DNA of 64,000 nt from Lucinisca nassula (lineage: Eukaryota; Mollusca; Bivalvia; Lucinida; Lucinidae): positions 99,822,072-99,886,071 of the forward strand of contig OY757014.1 in NCBI GenBank assembly GCA_963580285.1, read 5' to 3'. Under the pieces are notes generated by a model. The model had not been told where the DNA came from. It saw only the letters and a program-made list of their open reading frames with translations, and did no database searches. The translations under genes were made by a program, and so were the position numbers. Below are positions 54,774 through 64,000 of this stretch, one piece after another (the stretch's first letter is position 1; every line of letters begins with the position of its first letter).

Positions 54774-54946
54774 TGAGTGAGTGGTGAGTGAGTTTTAGTT
54801 TTACGTCCCACCTTCAGCTAAGGTCGTACGGAGACGGGACCTCGGTTTAAAGACTCATCCGAAAGTCTGGAGAAGCCCGGGATCGATCCTGCGATCTCTG
54901 GTTTACAAGGCGAGTAGCGTAACCACTGCACCATGGAGGCTTCTTA
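54774..54946 (-). mobile_element. SINE-C with 13-bp target duplication
   Basis: TTAAGAGATATGA flanks both sides (about 54760 and 54944). About 170 bp with a (GTGA)n-type tail. Close to the copy at 54514-54682. Confidence 0.88.
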
Positions 54947-55082
54947 AGAGATATGAAAGAATGCACTAAGTCACATAGGCGTGTTATATATAGTAATGGT
55001 GAAATGGGTAAACCATCTTAGTTGGACATGGTATTTCCACAGCCCAGGCATGCAAGTGTGTAAATCGTTTATGTCTCTATAG

Positions 55083-55652
55083 TTTGTTTGTTTGATTTCA
55101 GGTTGTTTTTTTTTTTTCTTCTTTTTTTTTTTTGGTTGTGATTTTACGGCCCTTTCAAGATTATTTCACTCATATCGAGCCAAATCGTTAATCAGAGGTG
55201 GGCGAAAACCGGAGTAACCGGAGAAAAAACCACCTGACCTTCCGTTGCAGAACTTGGCGTCTCACATGTGACCCCAGCGAGGCTCGAACCACAGCGGTAA
55301 GAGACCTAATGATCAAGAGTCAGCGCTCTTAACCACTAGGCCACGGAAGCCCGTTGATCTGAGGTATAACGTCTCCGTCAACACTGTTAAGTCATTTTGG
55401 AGACGTTGCTTCCAATTTTGTGGGACTTTTACCCGACATTGAGATGAAATGACATCTCAAGCCCTGTCGCCCTATGAAACCAATAGGGTAGGGTTTATAA
55501 GCATGGACGGTCGGACTCGTGCGCACCGCTTTGCCTGGGTAGGCTTAGATCCTCTAAGCAGTTTACCAGTATTCGTGTGCGGGTCGGATTCAGCTCTGCG
55601 TAGAAGCATCATGCAGCCCATATATTTCTTTAAGCCCCGATGGGCGGGGGCC
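55083..55652 (-). mobile_element. SINE-A split by SINE-D, with target duplication
   Basis: The outer flanks ATGTCTCTATAG and ATGTCCCTATAG are the SINE-A duplication. The inner break repeats TTGAT(T/C)T(C/G)AGG around the SINE-D insertion, which sits in the SINE-A 3' tail. Confidence 0.88.
55105..55355 (-). mobile_element. SINE-D, nested
   Basis: The minus-strand head GGCTTCCGTGGCCTAGTGG leads into TTAAGAGCGCTGACTC, a tRNA-Leu/Ser-like start. Box B is GGTTCGAGCC. The 3' end GGCCGTAAAATCAC is followed by an A-rich tail (55108-55133). Confidence 0.85.
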
Positions 55653-55691
55653 GATGTCCCTATAGTAACATGTTCAACTTATGTTTTTCAG

Positions 55692-55807
55692 GTGTTCGCC
55701 CAGGTGAAGAGGACATACATGTGACCATAAAACTACAAATGGATCGCAAGAAGATTGAAAATCACGACAGCTTTCAAGATTACAAGGAGGAAACCTGCAA
55801 GTTCTAA
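55692..55807 (+). CDS. Possible terminal coding exon of an unidentified gene
   Basis: A good acceptor (TTATGTTTTTCAG) is followed by a frame encoding VRPGEEDIHVTIKLQMDRKK and then a charged stretch ending EETCKF, stop TAA 55805-55807. AATAAA follows within about 20 bases. The composition (balanced charged residues, no repeat homology) is exon-like, unlike other short frames here. I cannot name the protein. No upstream plus-strand exon was found, so the gene would reach it across the repeat-filled DNA to the left. Confidence 0.42.
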
Positions 55808-55927
55808 ATGAGTTCAAATAAATTAAGTCACCATAAACACCCAGTGCATTTGCTGGAATTCCTTCAATGACATTATTCACATGGAAACTGGCAATCTCAG
55901 TGCTGGAGATGCTGATAATAACAGAAG

Positions 55928-56253
55928 TAAGGCTGGCATGATTAATCGGATAATCGATTAGTCAATCGATGAATTCCAGAAAAATGATTATCATTATTGA
56001 TTTGCTTGCAATCGATTATTTGATAAGTACAATTTACTACCTAAAGTTGTGCCTAAAATAGCTGTATGAGTGGCAAACAATGCAGACCCAGATGAGACGC
56101 CGCATTCTGCGGCGTCTCATCTGGGTCTACACTGTTTGCTCAGGTCTCTCTGTTAAAATACATATGGCAAAGTACAGTATATGGTAGGAGTTATGATCGC
56201 AATGACAGGAAATGGTAATCGATTATCTTTTCAGCTCCGATTAGCCAGCCCTA
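55928..56253 (-). mobile_element. hAT-type MITE with P1 palindrome, second copy
   Basis: Ends TAAGGCTGGC and GCCAGCCCTA with a 7-of-8 target duplication (AACAGAAG / CACAGAAG). The P1 palindrome at 56072-56146 is nearly perfect (centre GACGCCGCATTCTGCGGCGTC in part). Inverted relative to 21628-22017. Confidence 0.85.
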
Positions 56254-56470
56254 CACAGAAGTGAAGGCAATGATCAGGAATCGATACTGTTGTAGTTTTG
56301 TTAATTTCATTTTGTCGGGACTTAATTATGGGGCTAATCTGAAATACTTTAATCATTCAATGATAGCCTACATAGATTTTGTCATGTGGTGCTGCAAAAT
56401 ATAAGTACAGTATCATATTTTAGCTGGCCTGCAAGTTCAGCAGATTTATTTTAGACCGTGAGAACTTGGC

Positions 56471-59391
56471 TGTAAGGTATTTTGGTCTAAGAAGGAATTT
56501 GGGCTTTCTATTTTTTAGGGATGTAACGATAGTCAGAAAATGACTATTGCGATAGTATTGACATTGCAAGAAGAACCATTGCGATACTATTACTATTGCT
56601 GACTGCTATTGCAATACTATTGCGATACTATTGCCTGAAACATATTTTCTTAAGGAAATAAAACCTATTCAAACTGTTTTTAAGTATCTTTTATCTGCAT
56701 AAAAGAAATAAACAGGATACTTTACACCGAGGGTCAACTGTTCCTGTTTGCTTTTCTGTCTGCCCTACAAGAGGAAATAGCTCCCCAGGAACATATTTTT
56801 TCCTGTAAGTGTAAATCCTCCTGGAAGAGCCGGTAGACTCATTTTAGTAGAAGTACACGCAGCCAAGTACGTTTACATGTATCAATTCACATTGAGAATG
56901 TGACATCAGTTTCTTTTTCAAAATAAATGAAAGCTCTCCACGAAGGCAATGAAATATTTGCTTGTCTTCAAAATCACTTCAGACATGATAAAATGAATAA
57001 ATGCACCTCAGCCTCTTTATAACACAGGATTTGGGGTCCAACCAAACGGACCATGTAAGTTAACCGAATCGTGTTACAGAAGCCGACCGTATTTGTCACG
57101 GATCAGTCTAGTCTACTATTACACTGTAAAAATAAGTCTCCCGCACTACCGATAAGCCCACAATGTTCCGCGTAACAAGGTGTGAAAATAAGATCGAGTT
57201 ATGTCTCTAATTTGCATTTATCCCTCGATCATAAAATTTAATCTACAATCAAATCGCTCCTAAGAGCGATTTGATTAGCTACATCTAACGGTAGATGTAT
57301 GCATACATGTATTAATAAAAATGAACTATTCTACTGTCTCGTGCATGGTTGTGTTTTGGCGCCAAAATAGCAGACGCTTGGGGGGAAAAGTCGAACGCTT
57401 TAAATTGTGTAAACACATCTGTATGCTAGTGTTGGTTATTGACACGGATCGAGCTTCCGATGATAAGTCGGGACTTTTGCAGGGCGCCGTTTTCTATCCA
57501 CCGCTATCCACAACCGTTAAGCTATCGAGAAACTATATTTTACCGGTTACAAACATTTTTTTTATGAAAGAAATAGGTCCCATTAAAATACATCAGGACC
57601 TGTGATATTGGAAGTTAGATTTGAATCTTCTGACTGAAAATCTGAGGAAATTTTTAATATAAGTCTCAGTGTTTCGGTACACAAACGATCGCATGCGTTT
57701 GTTAAACGAAACACCATTCCAAATCGGCCCCGGTCGACCGATGACGTCATCAATAACGTGCCGAACAGGCCTTACAACGTCATCCCCGACATTCTTGCAT
57801 CAGCCAACTTATCTAATCATTGTGTAATGATTTTTTCCCCACATCATTTGTATGATTATTTTGTTTGGTAAAATGTTTTAAAATATTTTAGCAAAACAAA
57901 TATACAGACAATCAAACCACATTTTTATTTCTTTAATTGTTTTCTAGTGCTGTATTTCCCTGTGCATATTTTGAATACACGGTGTCCAAGATTCAAAATT
58001 AATTCCTCGGCTGTATAAATAAGTCTGGATGCCCAATTATAAACGTTCTTTGCAGGACGACACGTATTTCATTTCATTTGATGTCTGTTTTTTTGAAGAA
58101 AAAAAAAAAGAATCCTCTGAAACATCGACCAGAACAATGTTTGCATCTCTTGAAGCGGTAGTGACACGTGCGGACTTTCCGTGCTTCATGTGCTAATGCG
58201 GGCGGCACCCTTTGATAATAAATACCACTGTGTAAACACGCATTAATTAGCGCTTTTCTTATCACTGGCTTACAGACAGCTTTCAGATTAGCGTAATCAA
58301 AATATGCGTGGTCGTCCATGCCATTTATTTTGAAATCAATTAACATCAAAGTGCTGTTGAAATATGCTTCAGAAAGCCGCTAATTTACCAGTTCAATGAT
58401 GGAATATTCAGCGTACTGACTCTATACCGACATAATGCATAACAAAATAGGATGCATGAACACATTGCATCAGTAGGCTACCGCCAAATCACGACTTAGC
58501 TGTAATTTTAATTGCCTTTATCTGGCGACAAACAGCCGTTGACTCCCACTGACACAGGAGATTATTGGATTATAATTAGGACAATATACAGTTTGACGCC
58601 TGACCGGGTACAAGATGGAGGTGGTAATAAAGAATAAGAATGAAAACAACGTCGGGAATTATCTGAAACACTTGTGATATAGAAAACTATCGAACTATCG
58701 ATAGTTCAAAACACTATCGGCGATAGTCATCGATGTTTAACTTTACCATCGATGCAGTACTATCGACCCAGTGCCTATCGCAATGCATCGATGGTCCGAT
58801 GCATCGTTACACTCCTACTATTTTTAGTGGCCGTGGTAAATATAGTTGCTAAGGTATATTTAGCAAGATGTTGCTGGGTATATTTTTGTAACTAGAGGAA
58901 TTTGCTCCTTTATAAATACATGTCTAATAATAAATCAGGGTATTATTAGCACTAGTCTCAGAATAGTTTTATGGGAAAGTTTTATCATCTATTTAAAAAT
59001 ACACTGTAAGCTATTTTGGGTCATAAGGGGGTATAAAACCAGTGCCCAGGAAGGCTCTTGGTCTTTTTCCCGTTGGGTTCTGTTGTGGAGTTTTTGTTAT
59101 GTGTCTGAAAGAAAGAGAGAGAGGCTTCCTGCTTTGCTTTGCTTAGAAATAACCAACAAATAAATAACTGGAAAATACAGTCTTGGATTTAAGTGGTTCT
59201 TTGCATGTTTTAGAATATGGCTGCATAGCAGTCAGTGAGATAATTTCCTCGTGCGGAGTAGAGTCTGATCAGCCGGCCCTACTTGTGTCACAAGGCTACA
59301 TACATTAATCAGCTTTTAATAAGTTACTGATAAAATTCCCGAGTGCCTTTAGCCTTGTGGGCAAACAGAAATATAAGAGGGGAATTTTACA
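56471..59391 (+). mobile_element. 5' LTR of the Ty3/gypsy-type element, split by a hAT insertion
   Basis: The LTR is inferred as 56471-56515 plus 58826-59391 (~610 bp). It starts TGTAAGGT and ends ATTTTACA, so the ends form the usual short inverted repeat TGTAA/TTACA. A TATA box (GGGGGTATAAAACC, 59028-59041) lies centrally. The 3' end is immediately followed by a primer-binding site. The left boundary cannot be checked because the 3' LTR is outside the window. Confidence 0.6.
56516..58817. mobile_element. 2.3-kb hAT element, no transposase recognised
   Basis: Ends TAGGGATGTAACGATAG and, inverted, TAGGAGTGTAACGATGC, flanked by the perfect 8-bp duplication CTATTTTT (56508-56515, 58818-58825). 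The subterminal regions are full of CGATAGT/ACTATTG motifs (56520-56640, 58680-58790), typical transposase-binding clusters. Inside are a perfect 30-bp palindrome (57246-57275) and several small frames, the largest about 90 codons (57321-57605 plus, 58074-58349 minus), neither resembling a hAT transposase. It is therefore non-autonomous with unexplained cargo. Confidence 0.85.
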
Positions 59392-59392
59392 C

Positions 59393-59410
59393 TGGTGGCA
59401 GCTACTGGGA
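59393..59410 (+). promoter_or_regulatory. Primer-binding site of the LTR retrotransposon
   Basis: TGGTGGCAGCTACTGGGA lies one base after the LTR end. Its complement ends in CCA as a tRNA 3' end must, and resembles tRNA-Leu 3' sequences. Confidence 0.7.
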
Positions 59411-59506
59411 TCTGGACTTTAACATGTTTTCTGAAGAGTGACTAACATAATTAGTGATTTACGTGGTTTTTAAAAATTGTTTGTGAATAATAAGATTAAC
59501 TAATTC

Positions 59507-59761
59507 ATGGCTTCCCTCCGTGAGGAAATTTCTGATATTAAAATTACTCTCTCTCAGATTGAAGAAGAATGCAAAAGTTTGTTGAAGCACCTTCAAATTC
59601 AAGAGGAAAATTATTCAGTAACCTTGAAAAATTATGAAAATAAGTTGGATCAGCTTTTGAAACAAAAAGACGAGGAAATTGATAAATTATTGCGAGAAAA
59701 GTGTCGTTTAGAGGCTACAATTCTTGGTGAAGAAGCTCCTGTATTACAATACAAGTTTTAG
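59507..59761 (+). CDS. Small coiled-coil ORF ahead of gag
   Basis: An 84-codon frame between the primer-binding site and gag starts MASLREEISDIKITLSQIEE and is almost entirely heptad-like with Leu/Ile and Glu/Lys, predicting one long coiled coil. It has no match I recognise. It ends 70 bases before the gag ATG in another frame, so it is either a separate accessory protein, an upstream frame that tunes gag translation, or a gag N-terminus separated by a frameshift. The main gag ORF itself starts with a coiled-coil region, which makes the last option possible. Confidence 0.5.
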   Translation: MASLREEISDIKITLSQIEEECKSLLKHLQIQEENYSVTLKNYENKLDQLLKQKDEEIDKLLREKCRLEATILGEEAPVLQYKF

Positions 59762-59830
59762 GTTGCTAACCTTTATTGTGACTTATGAAGTTATAATTGT
59801 GTTTCATATTTCTGGGTTTCTTTAACCGCA

Positions 59831-61150
59831 ATGGGACCAAAACGAGCAACTAATATGGAAAAGGACAAAGATCAAGCTATTGCGGACATTGTTAGTGTTG
59901 AAAATGAAAATGAGGATGAGCGATTACGGCAACAAGTTCTTCAGTTACAAGAAAAATTGAAAATCGTGACACTTGAGAAAAATAGAGAGAAGGACAGAGC
60001 TAATGCAAGGGAGAAAGAAATGGATGCACTGTCAAATACACTTAGACGTCAAGAACAATCTGCAGCATTAGAACGTGATAATCTTGTCAGGGATTATCAG
60101 GGCAGGATTAATACTTTAGTAAATGGCAGGTTAATGGATGGTGCGGCGTCTTCAGAAACAGAGTCTGTTCCTGTTCAGAATTCTCTGGCTCATGGGCAGC
60201 CGGCCTCACAAATGAATGTTCAGAGTAATGGACAAGAGACTGATGTGCAGGGCACTAGGGGTGGACAGGGAAGGCGCTACAACACACACGCAAATTATGA
60301 GGTGCCCATGCCACGTCAGGCACTGTTTGATGGGAAAACAACCTGGGAAAGTTTTTTCCAACCATTCGAAGCTTTGGCACAGGCTTGTCAGTGGGATAAC
60401 AATGAAAAATTGTTCAGGCTCACCAGCTGTTTGAGGGGCGAGGCAGCTGAATATGCATTTGGGCAGTTACCGCCTGAGGCTTTGCGGGATTTCACTCAGC
60501 TTGAAAAAGCCTTGGAAGCTCGTTACAAGGAAAAACGTACAAGCTCATCATATTTAGCTGAGCTGGAAAATCGACGGTTGCAGCCCAAAGAAAAGCTGGC
60601 AGATTACGTCGCTGACATAAAGAAATTAGTGATAAAGGGGTATCCAACTGCTGATGCCCAAACAAGGGAAAAGATAAATGTGCGACATTTTCTGAAAGGG
60701 CTAACTGACCAACAAATGGGGGTTTCTGTTGGTATGAGGGAGCCAGCATCTATCGATGAGGCATGTCAGATATTTGAGATGTATAACAGCCTCCGGGATG
60801 AGGTTAAAAATACACGAGTTCGAGCTGTTCAACCTGCAAATGATAGTGATCAGTTTGTTTCAGAAAAGAGGCTTCGAGAATTTGGAGCTGAGCTTAAATC
60901 CTGTGTTGGAAAGAAAATTGATGCTTTGGCTCAAAAGCTGGATGGGTCTTACAAAGCCAGGGCATCCGGTATCCCTTCAGGATCTACAGATCAGAATCCT
61001 GGGGGTAATTCTGGAGGTGGTGCGCAACCAAAGAAAAGACAGAATCTTCGTTGTTTTTCCTGTAATGGAGAAAATCACATTGCTCGCAACTGTCCTAATA
61101 AGGCTGAGCGAGGTGACACAAATAACAACAATAATTCCCAGGGAAACTAG
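59831..61150 (+). CDS. gag: Retrotransposon Gag
   Basis: A 439-codon intact frame in an LTR element. Residues about 25-100 are a charged coiled coil, 100-160 a polar linker, and about 162-330 a capsid-like domain (FDGKTTWESFFQPFEALA, then LRGEAAEYAFGQL and FLKGLTD). A CCHC zinc knuckle lies at residues 408-421 (CFSCNGENHIARNC). Gag packages the element RNA into cytoplasmic particles. The stop TAG is at 61148-61150, right after a slippery heptamer, so part of the product is expected to continue into protease-pol by -1 frameshifting. No inactivating lesion was seen in this frame. Confidence 0.92.
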   Translation: MGPKRATNMEKDKDQAIADIVSVENENEDERLRQQVLQLQEKLKIVTLEKNREKDRANAREKEMDALSNTLRRQEQSAALERDNLVRDYQGRINTLVNGRLMDGAASSETESVPVQNSLAHGQPASQMNVQSNGQETDVQGTRGGQGRRYNTHANYEVPMPRQALFDGKTTWESFFQPFEALAQACQWDNNEKLFRLTSCLRGEAAEYAFGQLPPEALRDFTQLEKALEARYKEKRTSSSYLAELENRRLQPKEKLADYVADIKKLVIKGYPTADAQTREKINVRHFLKGLTDQQMGVSVGMREPASIDEACQIFEMYNSLRDEVKNTRVRAVQPANDSDQFVSEKRLREFGAELKSCVGKKIDALAQKLDGSYKARASGIPSGSTDQNPGGNSGGGAQPKKRQNLRCFSCNGENHIARNCPNKAERGDTNNNNNSQGN

Positions 61151-61181
61151 TGTGTCCCACTACTGACGGCCTGGTAGTGGG
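61141..61181 (+). promoter_or_regulatory. -1 programmed ribosomal frameshift signal at the gag/pro junction
   Basis: The heptamer GGGAAAC (61141-61147) is in the correct phase (G GGA AAC in the gag frame), directly before the gag stop. After an 8-nt spacer a perfect 8-bp stem follows, CCCACTAC with GTAGTGGG (61156-61163, 61174-61181), with a 10-nt loop. The -1 frame entered is exactly the protease frame. Confidence 0.85.
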
Positions 61182-61726
61182 TAGACTAGGGAACTTAAGG
61201 GGCATCTCAAAAGTGAATGTGTGTGCAGTTAACCATGGAGTGTCCATATCACTCCCTGTTTCCATAGGTAATTTAACTTCAAATTTTGTCCTAGATACTG
61301 GAGCATGTGTCAGCTTAATTTCGACTGGATTGTTTAATAGAATTCCACCTGAAAGTAGGCCTATGTTGCAGTCTGTAGATAAATCACTAAGACTGGAAGT
61401 AGCAGATGACAATTTGTTATCCATTGAAGGAGTTGTTTCCTTAGAGTTTAAAGTCAACCGGGACATCTTTTCATGGAATATGTTAGTTGCCCCTATAAGA
61501 GAGGATGGATTGATTGGTTTAGATTTTCTGCAGTTTCATGAGTATGTGTTAAGTGCAAAATCAGGATTGAGGTTAAATAATAGAAAGTATACGACGATAA
61601 CTGAAAGTGTTCCATTTAGGGCTGTACGGGTGACATGTAAGGAAGAAGTCACAGTGCCTGCAAATTCTGAGTTTATTCTAGCAGGGGAAGGGAACTCCTT
61701 ATTGCTGGGGTCAGAGTTTGGTCTGA
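61144..61726 (+). CDS. pro: Retrotransposon aspartic protease (start of pol), interrupted
   Basis: Entered from gag by -1 frameshift; the frame is open from 61099. The active-site DTG (61294-61302, VLDTGACVSLI) and the later GLIGLDFL block mark a retropepsin of Ty3/gypsy type, which cleaves the Gag-Pol polyprotein. Domain length is normal. The frame runs intact to 61726, where a 98-bp foreign segment is inserted; readthrough ends at a stop inside it (61822-61824). Confidence 0.88.
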
Positions 61727-61824
61727 TAAATATGTTCTATAAAAGGGTTATCCTTTGGAAGCAAGGAATGCACCACAGAACTGAAAATATGGAGTGTATA
61801 TGTTTTCTGGGCCAGACTAGCTAG
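61727..61824 (-). mobile_element. 98-bp retrozyme-unit fragment inserted in pol
   Basis: Matches the start of the 14548-15190 units from AATATGTTCT to GGGCCAGACTAGCTAG, that is, up to stem III of the hammerhead, without the CUGAUGA and GAAA boxes. 98 bp is not a multiple of three, and the pol frame resumes after it in the phase expected if exactly 98 bp were added. No clear target duplication. Confidence 0.82.
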
Positions 61825-64000
61825 CATATGAAGATTCAGGCATTGAAGGCTTAATTGTAGGAAACTCTTTAGTGGAATCAAATAAAAGTGACACAGACCT
61901 ACCTGTGAGGGTGGCTAATATTTCTTGTGAGGATCTTCTTATCAAAAGGGGAACTACTCTAGGATACTTACAGAGTGTGGATGGGTGCGATGTTTTAACA
62001 GAAAACTCTACAACAGAATCCCCTGGGAAGACCACAAGAATCAACCAGATATCAGCTAACCAGGACGTTGATATTAAGCGTTGGGCTGAGCCCTTGCAAG
62101 AATTGTATAACCGTTCATGTGCGGAGCTAAATGATGAACAAAAGTTGAGCCTGAGGCAATTACTCGATAAATATAAAAACACGTTCTCCACCTCACCTAT
62201 GGACTTGGGCAGAACGGATGTTTTGGAACATTCTATTCCTACAGGAAATGCACGTCTAATAAAGCTTCCGCCCAGGCGAACACCTAGGGCTTTTGTTGAC
62301 CAAGAAGACAAAATTATTCAGGAGCAGTTAGACGCTGGTATTATTAGGGAAAGCTGTAGCCCATGGAGTGCCCCTTTAGTTTTTGTAAAGAAAAAGGATG
62401 GTTCTACACGCCCATGTGTTGATTATAGGTGTCTAAATAATGTGACAACAAAAGATGCATACCCACTCCCACGAGTGTCAGACTGTTTGGATAGCCTTGA
62501 GGGAGCAAGGTATTTCTGTTCCGTCGATATGACTCAGGGGTTCTATCAAATCTGGGTCAGGAAAAACGATGTTGAGAAAACTGCATTTTGTACGAGCAAG
62601 AACGGGCTATATGAATATGTTACCATGCCCATGGGGCTTTGTGGGAGTCCAAATTCCTTCCAACGCTGCATGGAACTGGTTTTCCGTGGCCTCCAGTGGC
62701 GAACTTTATTAATATACCTTGTTGACATCATTTGTTGTGGACGTACTTTCAGAGAAACTTTAGAGAGACTTGAAGAAGTATTGCGTCGATTACAAGGTGC
62801 TAATTTAAAACTTAAACCAAAGAAGTGCACTTTGTTTCAAAAGGAAGTCTCATTTTTAGGATATAGAGTGAGTGCTGATGGTATATCACCGCAGGCCGAG
62901 AAAATTGAGTGTATAAAGTCAATCCCAGAACCACAAAATCTGACAGATGTACGCTCGTTTTTGGGATTTCTGGGATATTACAGGAGGTTTATTAAGCAAT
63001 TTTCTGCACGAGCTGCTCTTATGAATCGACTGATGGAGGCCGGTCAGTCATTCATTTGGACAGATGAATGCAGGAAGTCTTTCCTGGATTTAAAAGCTGC
63101 ACTAGTGGGGGATGAGGTTATGGCATTTCCTAGATTTGATGAGAAGGGTGGAATTTTTATATTGGACACTGACAGTAGTGACTATGGGATAGGAGGGTGT
63201 TTGTCGCAGATGCAGTGGTGTGACAAAGCTGAGGCAGAAGTTGAGAAGCCTATAGCTTTTGCGAGCAAATCTTTAGACAAAAGTCAGAGGAAGTATTGCA
63301 CCACGAGAAAGGAGTTGTTGGCAGTGCTTACTTTTGTCCAGCAGTTTCGACACTATTTGTTAGGACGGCAGTTCTTAATCAGAACTGATCATTCTAGTTT
63401 GAGATGGCTTATGTCTTTTAAATCACCGACAGATCAAATGGCGAGATGGCTAGAAGTTTTGTCTCAGTATGACTTCAAGATTGTCCACCGTGCCGGCAGA
63501 CTACATATAAACGCTGATTTCCTCTCGAGGATTTGTGATCCCCATGAATGTGACTGTTATAATAAGGACACGATCTTGGAAAATCTTCCTTGTGGTGGAT
63601 GTAAGGTGTGTCATAAGCGTCATGAGCAGTGGTCTGTTCTTCAGGATGTTGACGACGTTGTGCCCCTTTTTGCAAGGAATGTGTCATATTCAGGGTCTAA
63701 CAAGTTGGGGACTGCTAGCAGCAAGTGGCTACAAAATGGCATTCTTGGAATTTTCTGTGCCTTGTTCTCAGTGATAATTAATGGAATTGTAAGTGGTGTC
63801 TCCAGATTGAGGCACTACCTATTCCTGTTTTGTCTGTGTGTTGCCAGAGGCATGAGATTTCTGGTGCCTAGGCCTGTTAGACGCCTAAGGCCCAGGGAGG
63901 ATGTTCTGACAGATGGGACAATTGTGGAAGAAATAGCCTCAGGAGAGCAAACAGGCCTAAATAAGGATACATCATCATCAGTGGTTGGGCCTGATCTGAG
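61825..64000 (+). CDS. pol: Retrotransposon Pol: reverse transcriptase and RNase H, continues past window
   Basis: An uninterrupted frame from 61827 to the window end. The reverse transcriptase spans about 62300-62900: motif A VDMTQGFYQIWV (Asp codon 62526-62528), the YVTMPMGLCGSP block, and motif C, which reads YLVD instead of YLDD (62715-62726). RNase H follows (about 63155-63540, LDTDSSDYGIGG, TDHSSLRWL), then a Cys-rich linker (63540-63640). An unusual hydrophobic stretch at about 63730-63850 lies before the integrase expected beyond the edge. Order protease-RT-RNase H identifies Ty3/gypsy. The motif C change removes a metal-binding Asp, so this copy should be inactive in cis. Confidence 0.92.

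Larger units (their letters stand above)
54415..55010. mobile_element. P2-type MITE interrupted by two SINE-C copies
   Basis: P2 modules (AACCCCACTTTATATAGAG, ACATAGGTTACGGCTACTTG, then TATGTTTGGAATATGAATC and ATAGGCGTGTTATATAT) appear in order once the two SINE insertions are skipped. Confidence 0.7.

Noticed and set aside
60216..61166. Alternative frames overlapping gag (72 and 136 codons)
   Set aside because: Shadows of the Gag frame, which carries the capsid-like and CCHC motifs.

Overview
This is eukaryotic, AT-rich, very repeat-dense DNA, most likely from a bivalve mollusc. The evidence for that is indirect: several short tandem arrays end in (ACGG)n next to a terminal hairpin (the 'pearl'/Helentron-like layout known from oysters, mussels and clams), there are several SINE families with tRNA-like heads, and there are hammerhead-ribozyme repeats of the kind reported from mussels. 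No bacterial genes, operons, rRNA or intact tRNA genes were seen.

Host genes are sparse. The 5' end of a minus-strand gene for the mitochondrial glycine cleavage P-protein (glycine decarboxylase, GLDC) is present: coding exon 1 (16313-16543), a 3.0-kb intron 1, and exon 2 (13217-13295). Intron 2 then runs to at least base 1 without a recognisable third exon. A possible terminal coding exon of an unidentified plus-strand gene lies at 55692-55807. Everything else is mobile or repetitive.

Family names used here are local labels. SINE-A is a ~300-bp retroposon with no obvious tRNA head and an (AAAC)n tail (about 18 copies). SINE-B has a tRNA-like head and a related tail. SINE-C has an (ACTC)n tail. 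SINE-D and SINE-E are two other tRNA-headed types. P1 is a ~70-bp palindrome (GCAAACAGTG...CACTGTTTGC) that occurs alone and inside several unrelated MITEs. P2 is a MITE family with a GTTAGAACCGCC palindrome at its core. HLE means Helentron-like (pearl-type) element.

Layout. 1-13200: GLDC intron 2, filled with SINE-A, P1/TTAA MITEs, a hammerhead-bearing repeat (2520-2960) and two HLEs (5514-8441, 10338-12300). 13217-16543: GLDC exons, with a tandem hammerhead (retrozyme-like) array in intron 1. 17-25 kb: LINE tails, a dead Tc1 transposase, a 336-bp TATC microsatellite, hAT and pogo-like MITEs. 25.6-29.9 kb: a 4.3-kb long-inverted-repeat element that contains an HLE. 29.9-32.0 kb: a 3'-truncated LINE. 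32-40 kb: HLE, fold-back MITEs and nested SINEs. 40.9-45.3 kb: a 4.45-kb element with 67-bp terminal inverted repeats beginning CACTG. 46.1-48.3 kb: a second TIR element with palindromic subterminal arrays. 48.5-55.7 kb: HLE remnants, a dead mariner and nested SINEs. 56.5-64.0 kb: a Ty3/gypsy-type LTR retrotransposon. Its 5' LTR is split by a hAT element, it carries a textbook -1 frameshift signal between gag and protease, and its pol frame is broken by a 98-bp retrozyme fragment.

The most interesting signal is the hammerhead system. Two 46-nt hammerhead motifs of identical layout (2636-2681 and 14630-14675) show compensatory base changes in stems I and II. Both lie in the sense orientation of GLDC introns, and a third fragment of the same repeat sits inside the retrotransposon pol region.
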